Source of the DNA: UBA1206 sp041672465
GTDB taxonomy: Bacteria; Bacillota; Clostridia; Oscillospirales; CAG-382
Assembly (NCBI GenBank): GCA_041672465.1
Contig: JBAYZO010000017.1
Span: forward strand, 1 to 28,895
DNA: 28,895 bases
Direction: 5' to 3'
Shown here: piece by piece, positions 15,768 through 23,284 of the stretch
How positions within the stretch are numbered: the stretch's first letter is position 1
Layout: every line of letters begins with the position of its first letter
Position numbers and translations under genes: made by a program
The notes under the pieces: generated by a model
Databases searched by the model: none
The model's input: only the letters and a program-made list of their open reading frames with translations
Told to the model about the DNA's origin: nothing

Positions 15768-16222
15768 AACAGGCAAACCGCGTGACAGCCGATTCCGCCG
15801 CCGGCAAGGCCGAGCCCTTCCTCGGTGGTCGCCTTTACGTTTACGCGGCAAGCGGGGATTTTTAAAGCTTTTGAAATCTTTTCCCTTATTTTAGGGATAT
15901 AAGGGGCGAGCTTCGGTTTTTCGGCGACGACGGTTATGTCAAGGTATTCGACAAAAAGGTTTTTTTCGCAAAGCATATCGGCAACCGCATCGATAAGATT
16001 CAGGCTTGAAATATCTTTATATTTCGCGTCGCTGTCGGGGAAGAAAAACCCAATGTCACCAAGCCCCGCGCCGCCGAGCAGCGCGTCGCAGACGGCGTGG
16101 GTAATCACGTCGCCGTCGGAATGGGCCAACAGCCCGTACTCAAAAGGCACTTCCACCCCGCCGAGGACAAGGCTCTTACCCTCGGTAAAACGGTGGACAT
16201 CATAGCCGTGGCCAATCCTCAA
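15752..16222 (-). CDS. ispF: 2-C-methyl-D-erythritol 2,4-cyclodiphosphate synthase
   Basis: IspF makes the cyclodiphosphate intermediate of the MEP isoprenoid pathway. The 156-residue protein has zinc ligands Asp8 and His10 in GHGYDVHRF, then AHSDGDVITHAVCDALLG and DIGFFFPDSD. The C-terminal motif reads ATTEEGLGLAGGGIGCHAV. It is two residues shorter than the usual GFTGRGEGIA turn and lacks its Arg, a modest departure from the family. Translation starts at TTG with a GGGGGG tract 9 nt upstream. The first codons overlap the end of ispD by 23 nt, so the two consecutive MEP genes are translationally linked. Confidence 0.93.
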   Translation of the reverse strand: MRIGHGYDVHRFTEGKSLVLGGVEVPFEYGLLAHSDGDVITHAVCDALLGGAGLGDIGFFFPDSDAKYKDISSLNLIDAVADMLCEKNLFVEYLDITVVAEKPKLAPYIPKIREKISKALKIPACRVNVKATTEEGLGLAGGGIGCHAVCLLKEWS

Positions 16223-16910
16223 AGCTTATTTCCCCCCTTTCCCAAAGAAAAGCAATCGCCTTGGCGACCTTCACGTCGCCGGCGTCCGTCAGCTTAATGT
16301 TAAGAGAGCTGTTTTCAACGTATTCAACCCTAAAGCCCGCTTCTTCCGCCATTCCCGCCTCGTCAAGCCCGGGCAGAAGGGCTTTTTGGCTCACCGCCCG
16401 CAAGGCAAGGTAGATATCCCGCCTGAACGCCTGCGGGGTTTGGACGGCAAGCATGTTTTCCCGCTTTGGGGTATAAATACAGCCCTCTTTTTCGTCGCGG
16501 TAGCGCAAAGTGTCCTTTGATTTGCAAAACGCGCTGGCCGCGCCGTGAACCCTCGCGGCGCTTATGACGGCCTCTATTATAAACGGGGTAACAAACGGGC
16601 GGGCGCAGTCGTGAAGACAAATTATTTCCCCGCTTGAGAGGGAAACCCCGTTTGAAACCGATATCGCTCTTGATTCGCCGCCGGGGGCGAAGATAAGCTT
16701 TTTATTTTTCGGGAGAAGACCGTCGTAATCTTCTTCGCGCTTAGTGACGATAACTATTTCGTCAACCGATTCGCATTCCGAGAACGCCTCCGCCACAAGC
16801 GTTATGACGGCTTTGCCGCCAAGCTTTATAAGCGGCTTTGAAACCCCGCCCATGCGGAGCCCTTCCCCCGCGGCGACTATTATGGCGCTGGCGCGCGCTT
16901 TACCGCTCAT
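16200..16910 (-). CDS. ispD: 2-C-methyl-D-erythritol 4-phosphate cytidylyltransferase
   Basis: IspD joins CTP to MEP to give CDP-methylerythritol. The 236-residue protein keeps the CTP-binding loop AAGEGLRMGGVSKP with Arg and Lys in place, HDCARPFV with its Asp, the Thr of KSKDTLR, the Arg of TPKREN, AVQTPQAF and NIKLT with the catalytic-site Lys. The Gln after Lys in the loop is Pro here. AAAGGAGG lies 5 nt before the ATG. It follows the oxidoreductase gamma gene by 18 nt and overlaps ispF. Confidence 0.94.
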   Translation of the reverse strand: MSGKARASAIIVAAGEGLRMGGVSKPLIKLGGKAVITLVAEAFSECESVDEIVIVTKREEDYDGLLPKNKKLIFAPGGESRAISVSNGVSLSSGEIICLHDCARPFVTPFIIEAVISAARVHGAASAFCKSKDTLRYRDEKEGCIYTPKRENMLAVQTPQAFRRDIYLALRAVSQKALLPGLDEAGMAEEAGFRVEYVENSSLNIKLTDAGDVKVAKAIAFLWERGEISFEDWPRL

Positions 16911-16928
16911 GTGAACCTCCTTTAACGC

Positions 16929-17459
16929 TCAGGAATGTGAATAGCCAAGCTCAAAGGCTTTTTCGTTGAGTTCCGCGAGCCCGGGCTTAGTCTTTGGCGA
17001 GGCGGCCTTAAGACAGCCTAAAAAATACTCTTTCGGGAACAGGCCGAGCGTTTTAATAAGCTTGCCGAGCATGACGACATTAGCGAGTTTCGCGAACCCG
17101 TGCTTGTCGGCAAGGCTTGTGGCGGGGATAGCCACCAAAGTGACGTCGTCCCTGCAGGCACAGTCCTTTACAAGCGAGGAATCGGTAAACACATACCCGC
17201 CGGGCTTTACGCCGGCTATAAATTTATCATAAGACGGCTTGTTGAAAGCGACAAGAATGTCGGGCGAAGTGACAAGCGGCGAGCCGATGGGTTCGTCGTC
17301 AATATTAACCGAGCAGTTGCAGGTCCCCCCCCGCATTTCCGGCCCGTAGGAGGGGAGCCACGACACATTTTTAGAACAGTTCATCCCCGCGGCAGCCAGC
17401 TGCTTTCCCGCGAAGAGTATCCCCTGTCCCCCGAATCCTGCCAAAAGAATAGCGGGCAT
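16929..17459 (-). CDS. 2-oxoacid:ferredoxin oxidoreductase, gamma subunit
   Basis: The 176-residue subunit opens with LLAGFGGQGILFAGKQLA, the hallmark of the pyruvate/ketoisovalerate oxidoreductase gamma domain, followed by WLPSYGPEMRGGTCNCSV. It completes the four-subunit enzyme that oxidatively decarboxylates a 2-oxoacid to its acyl-CoA while reducing ferredoxin. Length matches the family. AAGGAGG sits in the last codons of the beta gene, one base away. The gene order delta-alpha-beta-gamma is typical of KorDABC and Vor clusters. Confidence 0.93.
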   Translation of the reverse strand: MPAILLAGFGGQGILFAGKQLAAAGMNCSKNVSWLPSYGPEMRGGTCNCSVNIDDEPIGSPLVTSPDILVAFNKPSYDKFIAGVKPGGYVFTDSSLVKDCACRDDVTLVAIPATSLADKHGFAKLANVVMLGKLIKTLGLFPKEYFLGCLKAASPKTKPGLAELNEKAFELGYSHS

Positions 17460-17460
17460 T

Positions 17461-18216
17461 TTAGTTTTCCTCCTTAGCCGTTTCGGTTATGTCTTTAAAC
17501 ACCCCAAGCGGGTAATACGGTATCATTCGCTCTCTTATCCATTCAAGGGATTTTACCGGGGTTAAACCCCAGTTTGTGGGGCAGGTGGAAAGCACCTCCA
17601 CAATTGAAAGCCCAAGCTTGTTTTTTTGAACCTCAAACGCCTTTTTAATGGCTTTTTTCGCCCTTATAACGTTTTTAACGCTGTCGGCGGACACCCTTTC
17701 GGCGTAAGCGGTGCCGTCAAGGGTTGACAGCAGCTCGCATATTCTTATGGGGTTGCCCTGTATTTGCCTGTCGCGCCCGTAGGGGGTGGTGGTCGTGACC
17801 TGTCCGAGCAGGGTTGTGGGCGCCATTTGCCCGCCCGTCATGCCGTAAATGGCGTTATTGATAAAGATTATCGTTATATTTTCCCCTCTCGCGCCGACAT
17901 GGACGGTTTCCGCCGTGCCTATGGCGGCGAGGTCTCCGTCGCCCTGATATGTAAACACGGTTTTTTCGGGGTTTGCCCGCTTGACGCCGGTCGCCACCGC
18001 CGGCGCTCTGCCGTGGGGCGCCTGTATCATATCGCAGGAAAAATAGTTATATGAAAACACCGAACAGCCCACCGAGGCGATGCCTATCGTTTCGCCCTCG
18101 AGAGAAAGCTCGTCAAGGGCTTCCGCCACAAGTCTGTGGACAATGCCGTGGGTACAGCCCGGGCAGTAGTGGAACGCGGCGTCGGTAAGAGATTTGGGTT
18201 TTGTAAAGACTACCAT
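17461..18216 (-). CDS. 2-oxoacid:ferredoxin oxidoreductase, beta subunit (thiamine diphosphate-binding)
   Basis: The 251-residue subunit binds thiamine diphosphate and Mg2+: GDGDLAAIG followed by NNAIYGMTGGQMAPTT is the ThDP motif. HYCPGCTHGIVHRL near the N-terminus and IASVGCSVF are conserved in Kor/Vor beta subunits. TYQGDGDLA is complete, so the enzyme looks functional. AAAGGA lies upstream of the ATG at 18216, and the alpha gene ends 43 nt before it. Confidence 0.93.
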   Translation of the reverse strand: MVVFTKPKSLTDAAFHYCPGCTHGIVHRLVAEALDELSLEGETIGIASVGCSVFSYNYFSCDMIQAPHGRAPAVATGVKRANPEKTVFTYQGDGDLAAIGTAETVHVGARGENITIIFINNAIYGMTGGQMAPTTLLGQVTTTTPYGRDRQIQGNPIRICELLSTLDGTAYAERVSADSVKNVIRAKKAIKKAFEVQKNKLGLSIVEVLSTCPTNWGLTPVKSLEWIRERMIPYYPLGVFKDITETAKEEN

Positions 18217-18259
18217 TATATTTTTATCCTTTCGGTTTCAGTTGTTTATGTGAAGCGCT

Positions 18260-19309
18260 TTACGAAAGCCGGAGGATTTCTGCCGTCAGTTCCTCCACGG
18301 TCGGGATAACCCCCCCCGTTCTGCCGTAATGCGTTACCGGGATTTTGCAGTCGATTGCCACTTTAACGTCGTTTATCATCTGCCCCATGTTCATTTCCGC
18401 GGAGATAAAACGCTTCGCGGTTGACGCCAAGGCGTTCAGCTCGCGGGACGGGAAAGGGTAGAGCGTGACGCAGCGGAACAGCCCCGCCTTTATTCCTTTC
18501 GCCCTTGCCGCCTTGACGGCGGACTTTGCCACCCTCGCGGTGATTCCGTAGGAGACGACCACAATTTCAGCGTCCCCGGTCAGGTATTCTTCTGAAATTA
18601 CCTCGTCTTCCTCAAGCTTTTTATATTTTAAAAACCTTTCTTTCACAACCCTCTCAAGTTCGGGCGGGTCTATGTAAAGGCTGTTTATCACGTTTTGAGC
18701 CCGAGCGTTTCCGTGGCCGCTTGCCGCCCAAGTTTTTTCCGGAAGTTTTCTTTTTGCCCTTTCCTCAAAGTCAACGGGTTCCATCATCTGCCCTAACGCC
18801 CCATCGGCGAGAACCATTGCCGGCATGCGGTATAAGTCGGCGACATCAAAAGCAAGCATTGTGAGCGACGCCATTTCCTGAACCGAGGCGGGGGCGATAA
18901 CAAACAGCCGAAGATCGCCGTGACCCACTCCTTTTGTCGCTTGGTTATAATCGGACTGGGCGGGCTGAATACCGCCGAGCCCCGGGCCGCCGCGCTGAAC
19001 GTTAACTATAACGCAGGGCAGGTCGGAACCGGCTATGTATGATATTCCCTCGCTTTTAAGCGAAATGCCGGGCGAGGAGGACGAGGTTATCGCTCTCGCG
19101 CCCGAGGCGGACGCGCCAAGCACCATATTTATGGCGGAAATTTCGCTTTCCGCCTGAAGGCAGAGCCCGCCGACTTTCGGCATATGCTTTGCCATGTATT
19201 CCGAAAGCTCGGTCTGCGGGGTTATGGGGTAGCCGAAAAACAGCCTGCATCCGGCGCGCAGCGCCGCCTCCGCTATCGCTTCGTTGCCCTTCATTAACAT
19301 CTTTGCCAT
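18260..19309 (-). CDS. vorB: 2-oxoacid:ferredoxin oxidoreductase, alpha subunit (VorB/KorA family)
   Basis: The 349-residue subunit begins MAKMLMKGNEAIAEAALRAG and has FFGYPITPQTELSEYM, QAESEISAINMVLGASASG, TSSSSPGISLKSEGISY and QRGGPGLGGIQPAQSDYNQA. These closely resemble clostridial proteins named VorB, so the substrate may be a branched-chain 2-oxoacid such as 3-methyl-2-oxobutanoate; 2-oxoglutarate cannot be excluded. ATG 19309 is preferred over the open frame to 19390 because GGAAGGGGG lies just upstream and the longer version would overlap the ferredoxin gene. Two bases separate it from that gene's stop. Confidence 0.93.
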   Translation of the reverse strand: MAKMLMKGNEAIAEAALRAGCRLFFGYPITPQTELSEYMAKHMPKVGGLCLQAESEISAINMVLGASASGARAITSSSSPGISLKSEGISYIAGSDLPCVIVNVQRGGPGLGGIQPAQSDYNQATKGVGHGDLRLFVIAPASVQEMASLTMLAFDVADLYRMPAMVLADGALGQMMEPVDFEERAKRKLPEKTWAASGHGNARAQNVINSLYIDPPELERVVKERFLKYKKLEEDEVISEEYLTGDAEIVVVSYGITARVAKSAVKAARAKGIKAGLFRCVTLYPFPSRELNALASTAKRFISAEMNMGQMINDVKVAIDCKIPVTHYGRTGGVIPTVEELTAEILRLS

Positions 19310-19311
19310 TG

Positions 19312-19533
19312 TTATTCCCCCTTCCCCGTTCTTTCCACCGTTATGACAATATCCGGGCACATAACGGCGCACATGGCGCAGCCGGTGCATTTTTCCATAT
19401 CGGTCACAAACGCGGGATGATAACCTTTTTGATTTATTTCATCCATATTCAGAACAATTATTTTTCTCGGGCAGGCGTGCACGCAAAGCTCGCACCCCTT
19501 GCAAAGGTCCTTTTTAAAAGTAACCCTGTTCAT
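19312..19533 (-). CDS. 2-oxoacid:ferredoxin oxidoreductase, delta (2[4Fe-4S] ferredoxin) subunit
   Basis: The 73-residue protein has two four-cysteine clusters, CKGCELCVHACP and CTGCAMCAVMCP, each suited to a 4Fe-4S centre. It would carry electrons from the thiamine site to free ferredoxin. GAGAGGAAAAC precedes the ATG at 19533. It is the first gene of the oxidoreductase set and follows the P-loop ATPase gene by 27 nt. Confidence 0.94.
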   Translation of the reverse strand: MNRVTFKKDLCKGCELCVHACPRKIIVLNMDEINQKGYHPAFVTDMEKCTGCAMCAVMCPDIVITVERTGKGE

Positions 19534-19560
19534 TTGTTTTCCTCTCTTTTCTTTTACAGC

Positions 19561-20223
19561 TTAAAACAGTTTTTTTGTTATATCCCTTATTTTTATAACG
19601 TCAGCTCCGCCGGGGGAGTTCTCCGCGAACGCCGTCAAAGCGGTGACGGGGATTGACGTGAGAAGCGAAAGCTCCGCCGCGCTGTTGACCGAACCCGCCA
19701 CCAGTTCTTTTGTGGTTTCGGTGCCTAAGTTTGAATTGTTGATTATCCCCGAAAACTGAAGCCCTGAGGATTGTTCTATCGCCCAAAGCGACTTCGCCGC
19801 CTCGCTCGGGGTTATGTTTTCGGGGCGGAACATATTATACACATAAAACATATCATAGCCTGTTTTTATAAAATCCTCCCTTAAAACCCGCAGCACCGCC
19901 GCGCCCTCCTCGTCGCCGCCGATATCCGCCACCGAAAAGCTGTTTTCCTCTCCGGTAAACAGCAGAGGAAGAGAGGGGGGGAGCGCGGGGATATCCACAT
20001 TTGTGTTGGCGTAGCGGGGGATAAGTGTTCTTACCCCGAACGATTTTAAAAGTTCTTCGCTGTCGGCGGTTCGGAAATAAGGGTTAACTATATCAAGGTC
20101 GGCTATTATCGTTCTTTTCCCCGCCGTTGCCGCCGCAATCGCAAGGTTAACCGCGATATTTGTCTTCCCCGTGCCGAAGTGACCGCATATAACGGCTGTT
20201 TTTTTTCTTATAAGGCGTTTCAA
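19561..20223 (-). CDS. P-loop ATPase of the MinD/ParA/CobQ superfamily, function unknown
   Basis: The 220-residue protein has a Walker A motif GHFGTGKT at 14-21, without the KGGxGKT signature lysine of true MinD/ParA proteins. ADLDIVNPYFRT follows about 20 residues on, and VADIGGDEEGA looks like a switch II region. The rest resembles small SIMIBI-class ATPases. It sits directly before the four oxidoreductase genes in the same direction, so a role in maturing or regulating that iron-sulfur, thiamine-dependent enzyme is a reasonable but untested guess. The start is set at TTG 20223, where AAAGGAAT stands 9 nt upstream; the open frame to 20247 lacks a Shine-Dalgarno sequence. Its leader consists of the 49-bp repeats. 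Confidence 0.75.
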   Translation of the reverse strand: MKRLIRKKTAVICGHFGTGKTNIAVNLAIAAATAGKRTIIADLDIVNPYFRTADSEELLKSFGVRTLIPRYANTNVDIPALPPSLPLLFTGEENSFSVADIGGDEEGAAVLRVLREDFIKTGYDMFYVYNMFRPENITPSEAAKSLWAIEQSSGLQFSGIINNSNLGTETTKELVAGSVNSAAELSLLTSIPVTALTAFAENSPGGADVIKIRDITKKLF

Positions 20224-20240
20224 GCTATAAAGATTCCTTT
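20221..20240 (-). promoter_or_regulatory. Extended ribosome binding site with TTG start
   Basis: On the minus strand AAAGGAAT (20233-20240), spacer CTTTATAGC, TTG at 20223. It resembles the sites before 228, 5391 and 15749 and argues for the shorter ATPase. Confidence 0.5.
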
Positions 20241-20252
20241 CTGCCAAAGAAA

Positions 20253-20361
20253 ACTTTTTTGTCGGTTTAGCCTATCGCTTTTGTAAATTTAGATAACCGC
20301 AACCTTTTTGTCGGTTTCGCCTATTGTTTTTGTAAATTTCAACAAACGCAACCTTTTTGTC
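20253..20361 (-). repeat. 49-bp tandem direct repeats, about 2.3 copies
   Basis: GTCGGTTT recurs at 20261, 20310 and 20359, an exact period of 49. On the minus strand two full units start with GACAAAAAGGTTGCG and end with AAACC. By eye they match at 42 of 49 positions. A partial third unit ends near the ATPase start. The units resemble the right arm and tail of the adjacent structured repeat, so they look like partial duplications of it. Confidence 0.85.
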
Positions 20362-20413
20362 GGTTTCGGCTTGCCGAAATTGTGGTTTCTAAACCACAAA
20401 GACAAAAAGTTGC
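20348..20413 (-). repeat. Structured intergenic repeat, copy B
   Basis: On the plus strand the outer stem is GCAACCTTTTTGTC (20348-20361) against GACAAAAAGTTGC (20401-20413). It encloses TTTCGGC/GCCGAAA (20364-20370 with 20373-20379) and TTGTGGTTT/AAACCACAA (20380-20388 with 20391-20399). Read on the minus strand it aligns with copy A over its whole length. Where the sequences differ, the stems stay paired: GAT/ATC versus GTC/GAC in the outer stem, and GCGG/CCGC versus GTGG/CCAC in hairpin 1. Confidence 0.75.
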
Positions 20414-20414
20414 C

Positions 20415-20470
20415 AATTGAAAGATTAATCTTTCAATTATGTTGCCAATTGAAAAACTTGTTTTTCAATT
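20415..20470. repeat. Two tandem AATTGAAA palindromes, each preceded by GTTGCC
   Basis: 20415-20438 is a perfect 24-bp palindrome beginning AATTGAAAGATT. 20447-20470 is a perfect inverted repeat with 10-bp arms (AATTGAAAAA) and loop CTTG, overlapping the stop codon of the U32 gene by two bases. Both have GTTGCC immediately to the left, and copy A has the equivalent palindrome at 5225-5246. Confidence 0.85.
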
Positions 20471-21674
20471 AATTACCTCTTATAATATCACCGGACTTGG
20501 CGTTTATTTTAAGATAAAACTCCATACCCGGATGGGGCGTGGAGGGTATGGGATTGAGGTCAAGGTCGTAAATGGCGCCGATAAACAGCTTCTTTGGTAT
20601 TTCGCCCGGGGTGAGAAGTTTTACAAAAGTGTTCGCGCAAAGCTTGTTTTTCTGAACACAGCGGGCAAGCGATGTCTCTTTGTCAAAGCTTTTTACAAAC
20701 GCGAAAAAGGTTTTTTCGTTTATGTACCCGGCGAGCTTTGTGGTGTTCGCGAATTCAGACGGGTCGTCATAGTAAAACCCGGTGTGGTACTCGCGGTGGC
20801 TTACGCTCATAACCTCGTCTTTATAGCTCTCGTCAAAAGGCTTCCCCGCGAGAAAATCTTCCAGCGCCATTTTATACGCGTTTGTGACGCAGGCCGCGTA
20901 ATAGGCGGATCTCATCCGCCCCTCAATCTTAAACGCGCTTATCCCCGAGCCGACAAGGTCGCCGATATGCTCTATCATACAGATATCCCTGCTTGAAAAC
21001 ACATAGCTCCCGTCGGGGTGGGATTCCACGGGGAGACCCTCCCTTGACTGCTCGGTTACCTGATATTTCCAACGGCAGGGCTGGGCGCAGCTCCCCTCGT
21101 TGGCGTTGCGGCCGGTGAAGTAATACGACAACAGACAGCGTCCCGAATAGGCGACGCACATCGAGCCGTGGACAAAAGCTTCGAGCTCAAGGGTTTCGGG
21201 GAGCTTTTCCCTTATGGATTTTATTTCTTTTAAAGAAAGCTCTCTCGCCAGCACAATCCGCTTTACCCCGTTTTTATGCCAAAAAGCCGCGCCCTCGGCG
21301 TTTACCACGGAAGCTTGGGTGGAAAGGTGAATATCAATGTCGGGAAACGCGCTTTTAACCGCCGTCAGCGCCCCCGGGTCGGACACTATAAACGCGTCGG
21401 GAGGGGTTTCGGCAAGGCTTGCGAGGAGGGAATTAAAATCCTCAAACAAACTCTGGCGCGGCAGTGTGTTAAGCGTAAGGTAAACCTTCGCGTTTTTTCC
21501 ATGAGCGTAGGAAATCCCGCTTTTATACTCTTCAAGCGAAAAGTTCCCGGCGAAAGTCCTCATGCCGAATTTCTTAAGAGCTAAATAAACCGCGTCGGCG
21601 CCGTAATTCACCGCGAACTTTAATTTTTCAAGATCCCCCGCGGGCGAGAGTATTTCGGGTTTAAGAGGCGTCAT
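20469..21674 (-). CDS. U32 peptidase-family protein, TrhP/YrrO-like
   Basis: The 401-residue protein carries the full U32 signature EAFVHGSMCVAYSGRC (about residues 163-178), then further conserved Cys residues in GSCAQPCRWKY. It begins PEILSPAGDLEKLKFAVNYGADAVY, the standard family opening. Family members of this length (TrhP/YegQ, YrrO) act in prephenate-dependent hydroxylation of tRNA uridine 34 rather than as peptidases; assignment to TrhP rather than the rRNA enzyme RlhA is inference from length and position beside mltG, as in the Bacillus yrr region. The frame opens at 21767, but ATG 21674 gives the normal N-terminus and overlaps mltG by 14 nt. Its Shine-Dalgarno sequence is weak, consistent with translational coupling. 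Confidence 0.9.
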   Translation of the reverse strand: MTPLKPEILSPAGDLEKLKFAVNYGADAVYLALKKFGMRTFAGNFSLEEYKSGISYAHGKNAKVYLTLNTLPRQSLFEDFNSLLASLAETPPDAFIVSDPGALTAVKSAFPDIDIHLSTQASVVNAEGAAFWHKNGVKRIVLARELSLKEIKSIREKLPETLELEAFVHGSMCVAYSGRCLLSYYFTGRNANEGSCAQPCRWKYQVTEQSREGLPVESHPDGSYVFSSRDICMIEHIGDLVGSGISAFKIEGRMRSAYYAACVTNAYKMALEDFLAGKPFDESYKDEVMSVSHREYHTGFYYDDPSEFANTTKLAGYINEKTFFAFVKSFDKETSLARCVQKNKLCANTFVKLLTPGEIPKKLFIGAIYDLDLNPIPSTPHPGMEFYLKINAKSGDIIRGN

Positions 21675-23223
21675 ATTCTTCGTTTTCCCGCGCCGCGCGC
21701 GCCTTGTTGGCGGCGTGCCCCGCCGGTGTTTGAGCGTAATATGTCCTGCCAACCCTGTTTGAAACAAAGAAATAGGCGTTTATCGAGTTCCCCGATTCGT
21801 CGACAGGCTTGTCTGGGTAAATGGCGGCGGACAGCGCGTCAAAGCCGGGGTTTGATATCGCCCCCGGCGGCAGTCCCTCATAAATATAGGTGTTATAGGG
21901 GTTGTCCGTGTGAAGCTGTTCGTAGGTCAAATCCCTTGTGTGCTCGGTTAAGAAATATTGTATTGTCGCGTCGGACTCAAGCTTTGGGAACTCGGCAGGG
22001 TGGTTTAACCGGTTGTGAAAGACATAGGAGATATATTCATAATCGATAAACAGCTTCGCCTCGCTTTGGATCATTGAGGCTAGGGTGATGATATCGTCAA
22101 AAGTCATTCCCGACTTGGCAATGTCTTCTTTAAAGTCGGTCTTGTAATAGCGCCAAAACTTGTCGTTGAAGTTGTTGAGCATTTTGTTTATGACGAGGTA
22201 CTCGTCCGAATCTTTATAGAAAAAATAGGTGTCGGGGTAGAGGTACCCCTCAAGGCGGTATTTCCGTTCGGCGGGGTAGCCCATTTGCTCAAGCAATTTC
22301 ACAAATTCATGTTTGTAGGGGTAGTTGTTTATCGCGTCCTTAAAGCCCTCTTTGGTTCCTATGCCGTTTGCCACAAGCAGGTCTATTATCTGGTCGGTGG
22401 TGTAACCTTCGGGGATAGTAACGCTGACCTGTATCATTTGGTAGGTTTTTTCGGTAAGCGCGGAGGCTATTTGGCTGTAATTCATTGACGCGTTTAGGGT
22501 GTGCTCGCCGGTAAGAAAAGCGCCGTCCTCATCGCCGCGGTATATCATAAAAAGGTTAAACGCCCACGAATACTCGATAAGGCCGTTCTTTTCAAGCAGA
22601 TAGGCAATTTCCTTTCGGGTCATGCCCTCCTCAATACTCACCGTGCAGGTCTTGTCGGACTTGACAAAGGCAAACACATCGTTGCCCACGGAAATGACAT
22701 AGTAAGACATAAACGCCGAGATAAGCAGCACAATAAAAACATAAATCGCCGCTTTGACAATAAAACCAAGGTTCCAGAAAAATTTCGCGGCGGCGACGAC
22801 GGCTCTTATCGGCAGCGGCATTTTTCCCCCAAGCAAAAACGGAAGACGAGTTTGTTCCGGTTCGTCTTCCGGAGGGGAAATGTCTTCGGTCTCGGGCAAA
22901 GTCTCGGACGAAAACCCCGCCACTTCCTGCGGCACCTCGTCGGAGAAATGGGCGTAAATTTCCGGCCTTTTGGGTAAATCCCGCTCGCCCTCGGCTTCTC
23001 TGTCTGAAAAATGAACCCCCCAAGGGGTTTTGTTTTTGTCAGACGGGGGAGCAATGTCGTCGGTATTTATATCAATTATTATATTATCTTCAGGAATTTC
23101 CTGAAGCGGTATCTCATCAAGCTTTGGGTTTTCGGGGGAAGGGTTGTATTCGTTGCCGAATTTGTCAAGGAGCTTAAACAAATCTTCAGCGTTTGTATCT
23201 TTAGAAGAGCGTTTTTTATTCAA
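21661..23223 (-). CDS. mltG: Endolytic murein transglycosylase
   Basis: MltG cleaves nascent glycan strands at the membrane. The 520-residue protein has an unusually long hydrophilic, acidic cytoplasmic region (about 1-150), one membrane helix (about 152-178) and an extracytoplasmic YceG domain. Conserved segments are EGYTTDQIIDLL, LEGYLYPDTYFF, LASMIQSEA with the catalytic Glu near 388, LESDATIQYF, and NPYNTYIYEGLPPGAISNPG. The start is placed at TTG 23223 because GGAAGGAG lies 8 nt upstream; the ATG at 23241 has no Shine-Dalgarno sequence. The CPBP gene ends 61 nt before it. Confidence 0.93.
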   Translation of the reverse strand: MNKKRSSKDTNAEDLFKLLDKFGNEYNPSPENPKLDEIPLQEIPEDNIIIDINTDDIAPPSDKNKTPWGVHFSDREAEGERDLPKRPEIYAHFSDEVPQEVAGFSSETLPETEDISPPEDEPEQTRLPFLLGGKMPLPIRAVVAAAKFFWNLGFIVKAAIYVFIVLLISAFMSYYVISVGNDVFAFVKSDKTCTVSIEEGMTRKEIAYLLEKNGLIEYSWAFNLFMIYRGDEDGAFLTGEHTLNASMNYSQIASALTEKTYQMIQVSVTIPEGYTTDQIIDLLVANGIGTKEGFKDAINNYPYKHEFVKLLEQMGYPAERKYRLEGYLYPDTYFFYKDSDEYLVINKMLNNFNDKFWRYYKTDFKEDIAKSGMTFDDIITLASMIQSEAKLFIDYEYISYVFHNRLNHPAEFPKLESDATIQYFLTEHTRDLTYEQLHTDNPYNTYIYEGLPPGAISNPGFDALSAAIYPDKPVDESGNSINAYFFVSNRVGRTYYAQTPAGHAANKARAARENEEYDAS

Positions 23224-23239
23224 GGTTTTAACTCCTTCC
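23221..23239 (-). promoter_or_regulatory. Ribosome binding site that sets a TTG start for mltG
   Basis: On the minus strand GGAAGGAG (23232-23239), 8-nt spacer, TTG at 23223. The in-frame ATG at 23241 overlaps this sequence and would have to be read without a Shine-Dalgarno sequence. Confidence 0.65.
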
Positions 23240-23284
23240 ATGGCAAAAAATAAGTTTTAACGAATGATAAAAAAGTTTATATCG

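Noticed and set aside
20253..20470. CRISPR array suggested by the spaced repeats
   Set aside because: The 49-bp units are contiguous, with no unique spacers, only about 2.3 copies and no cas genes nearby.
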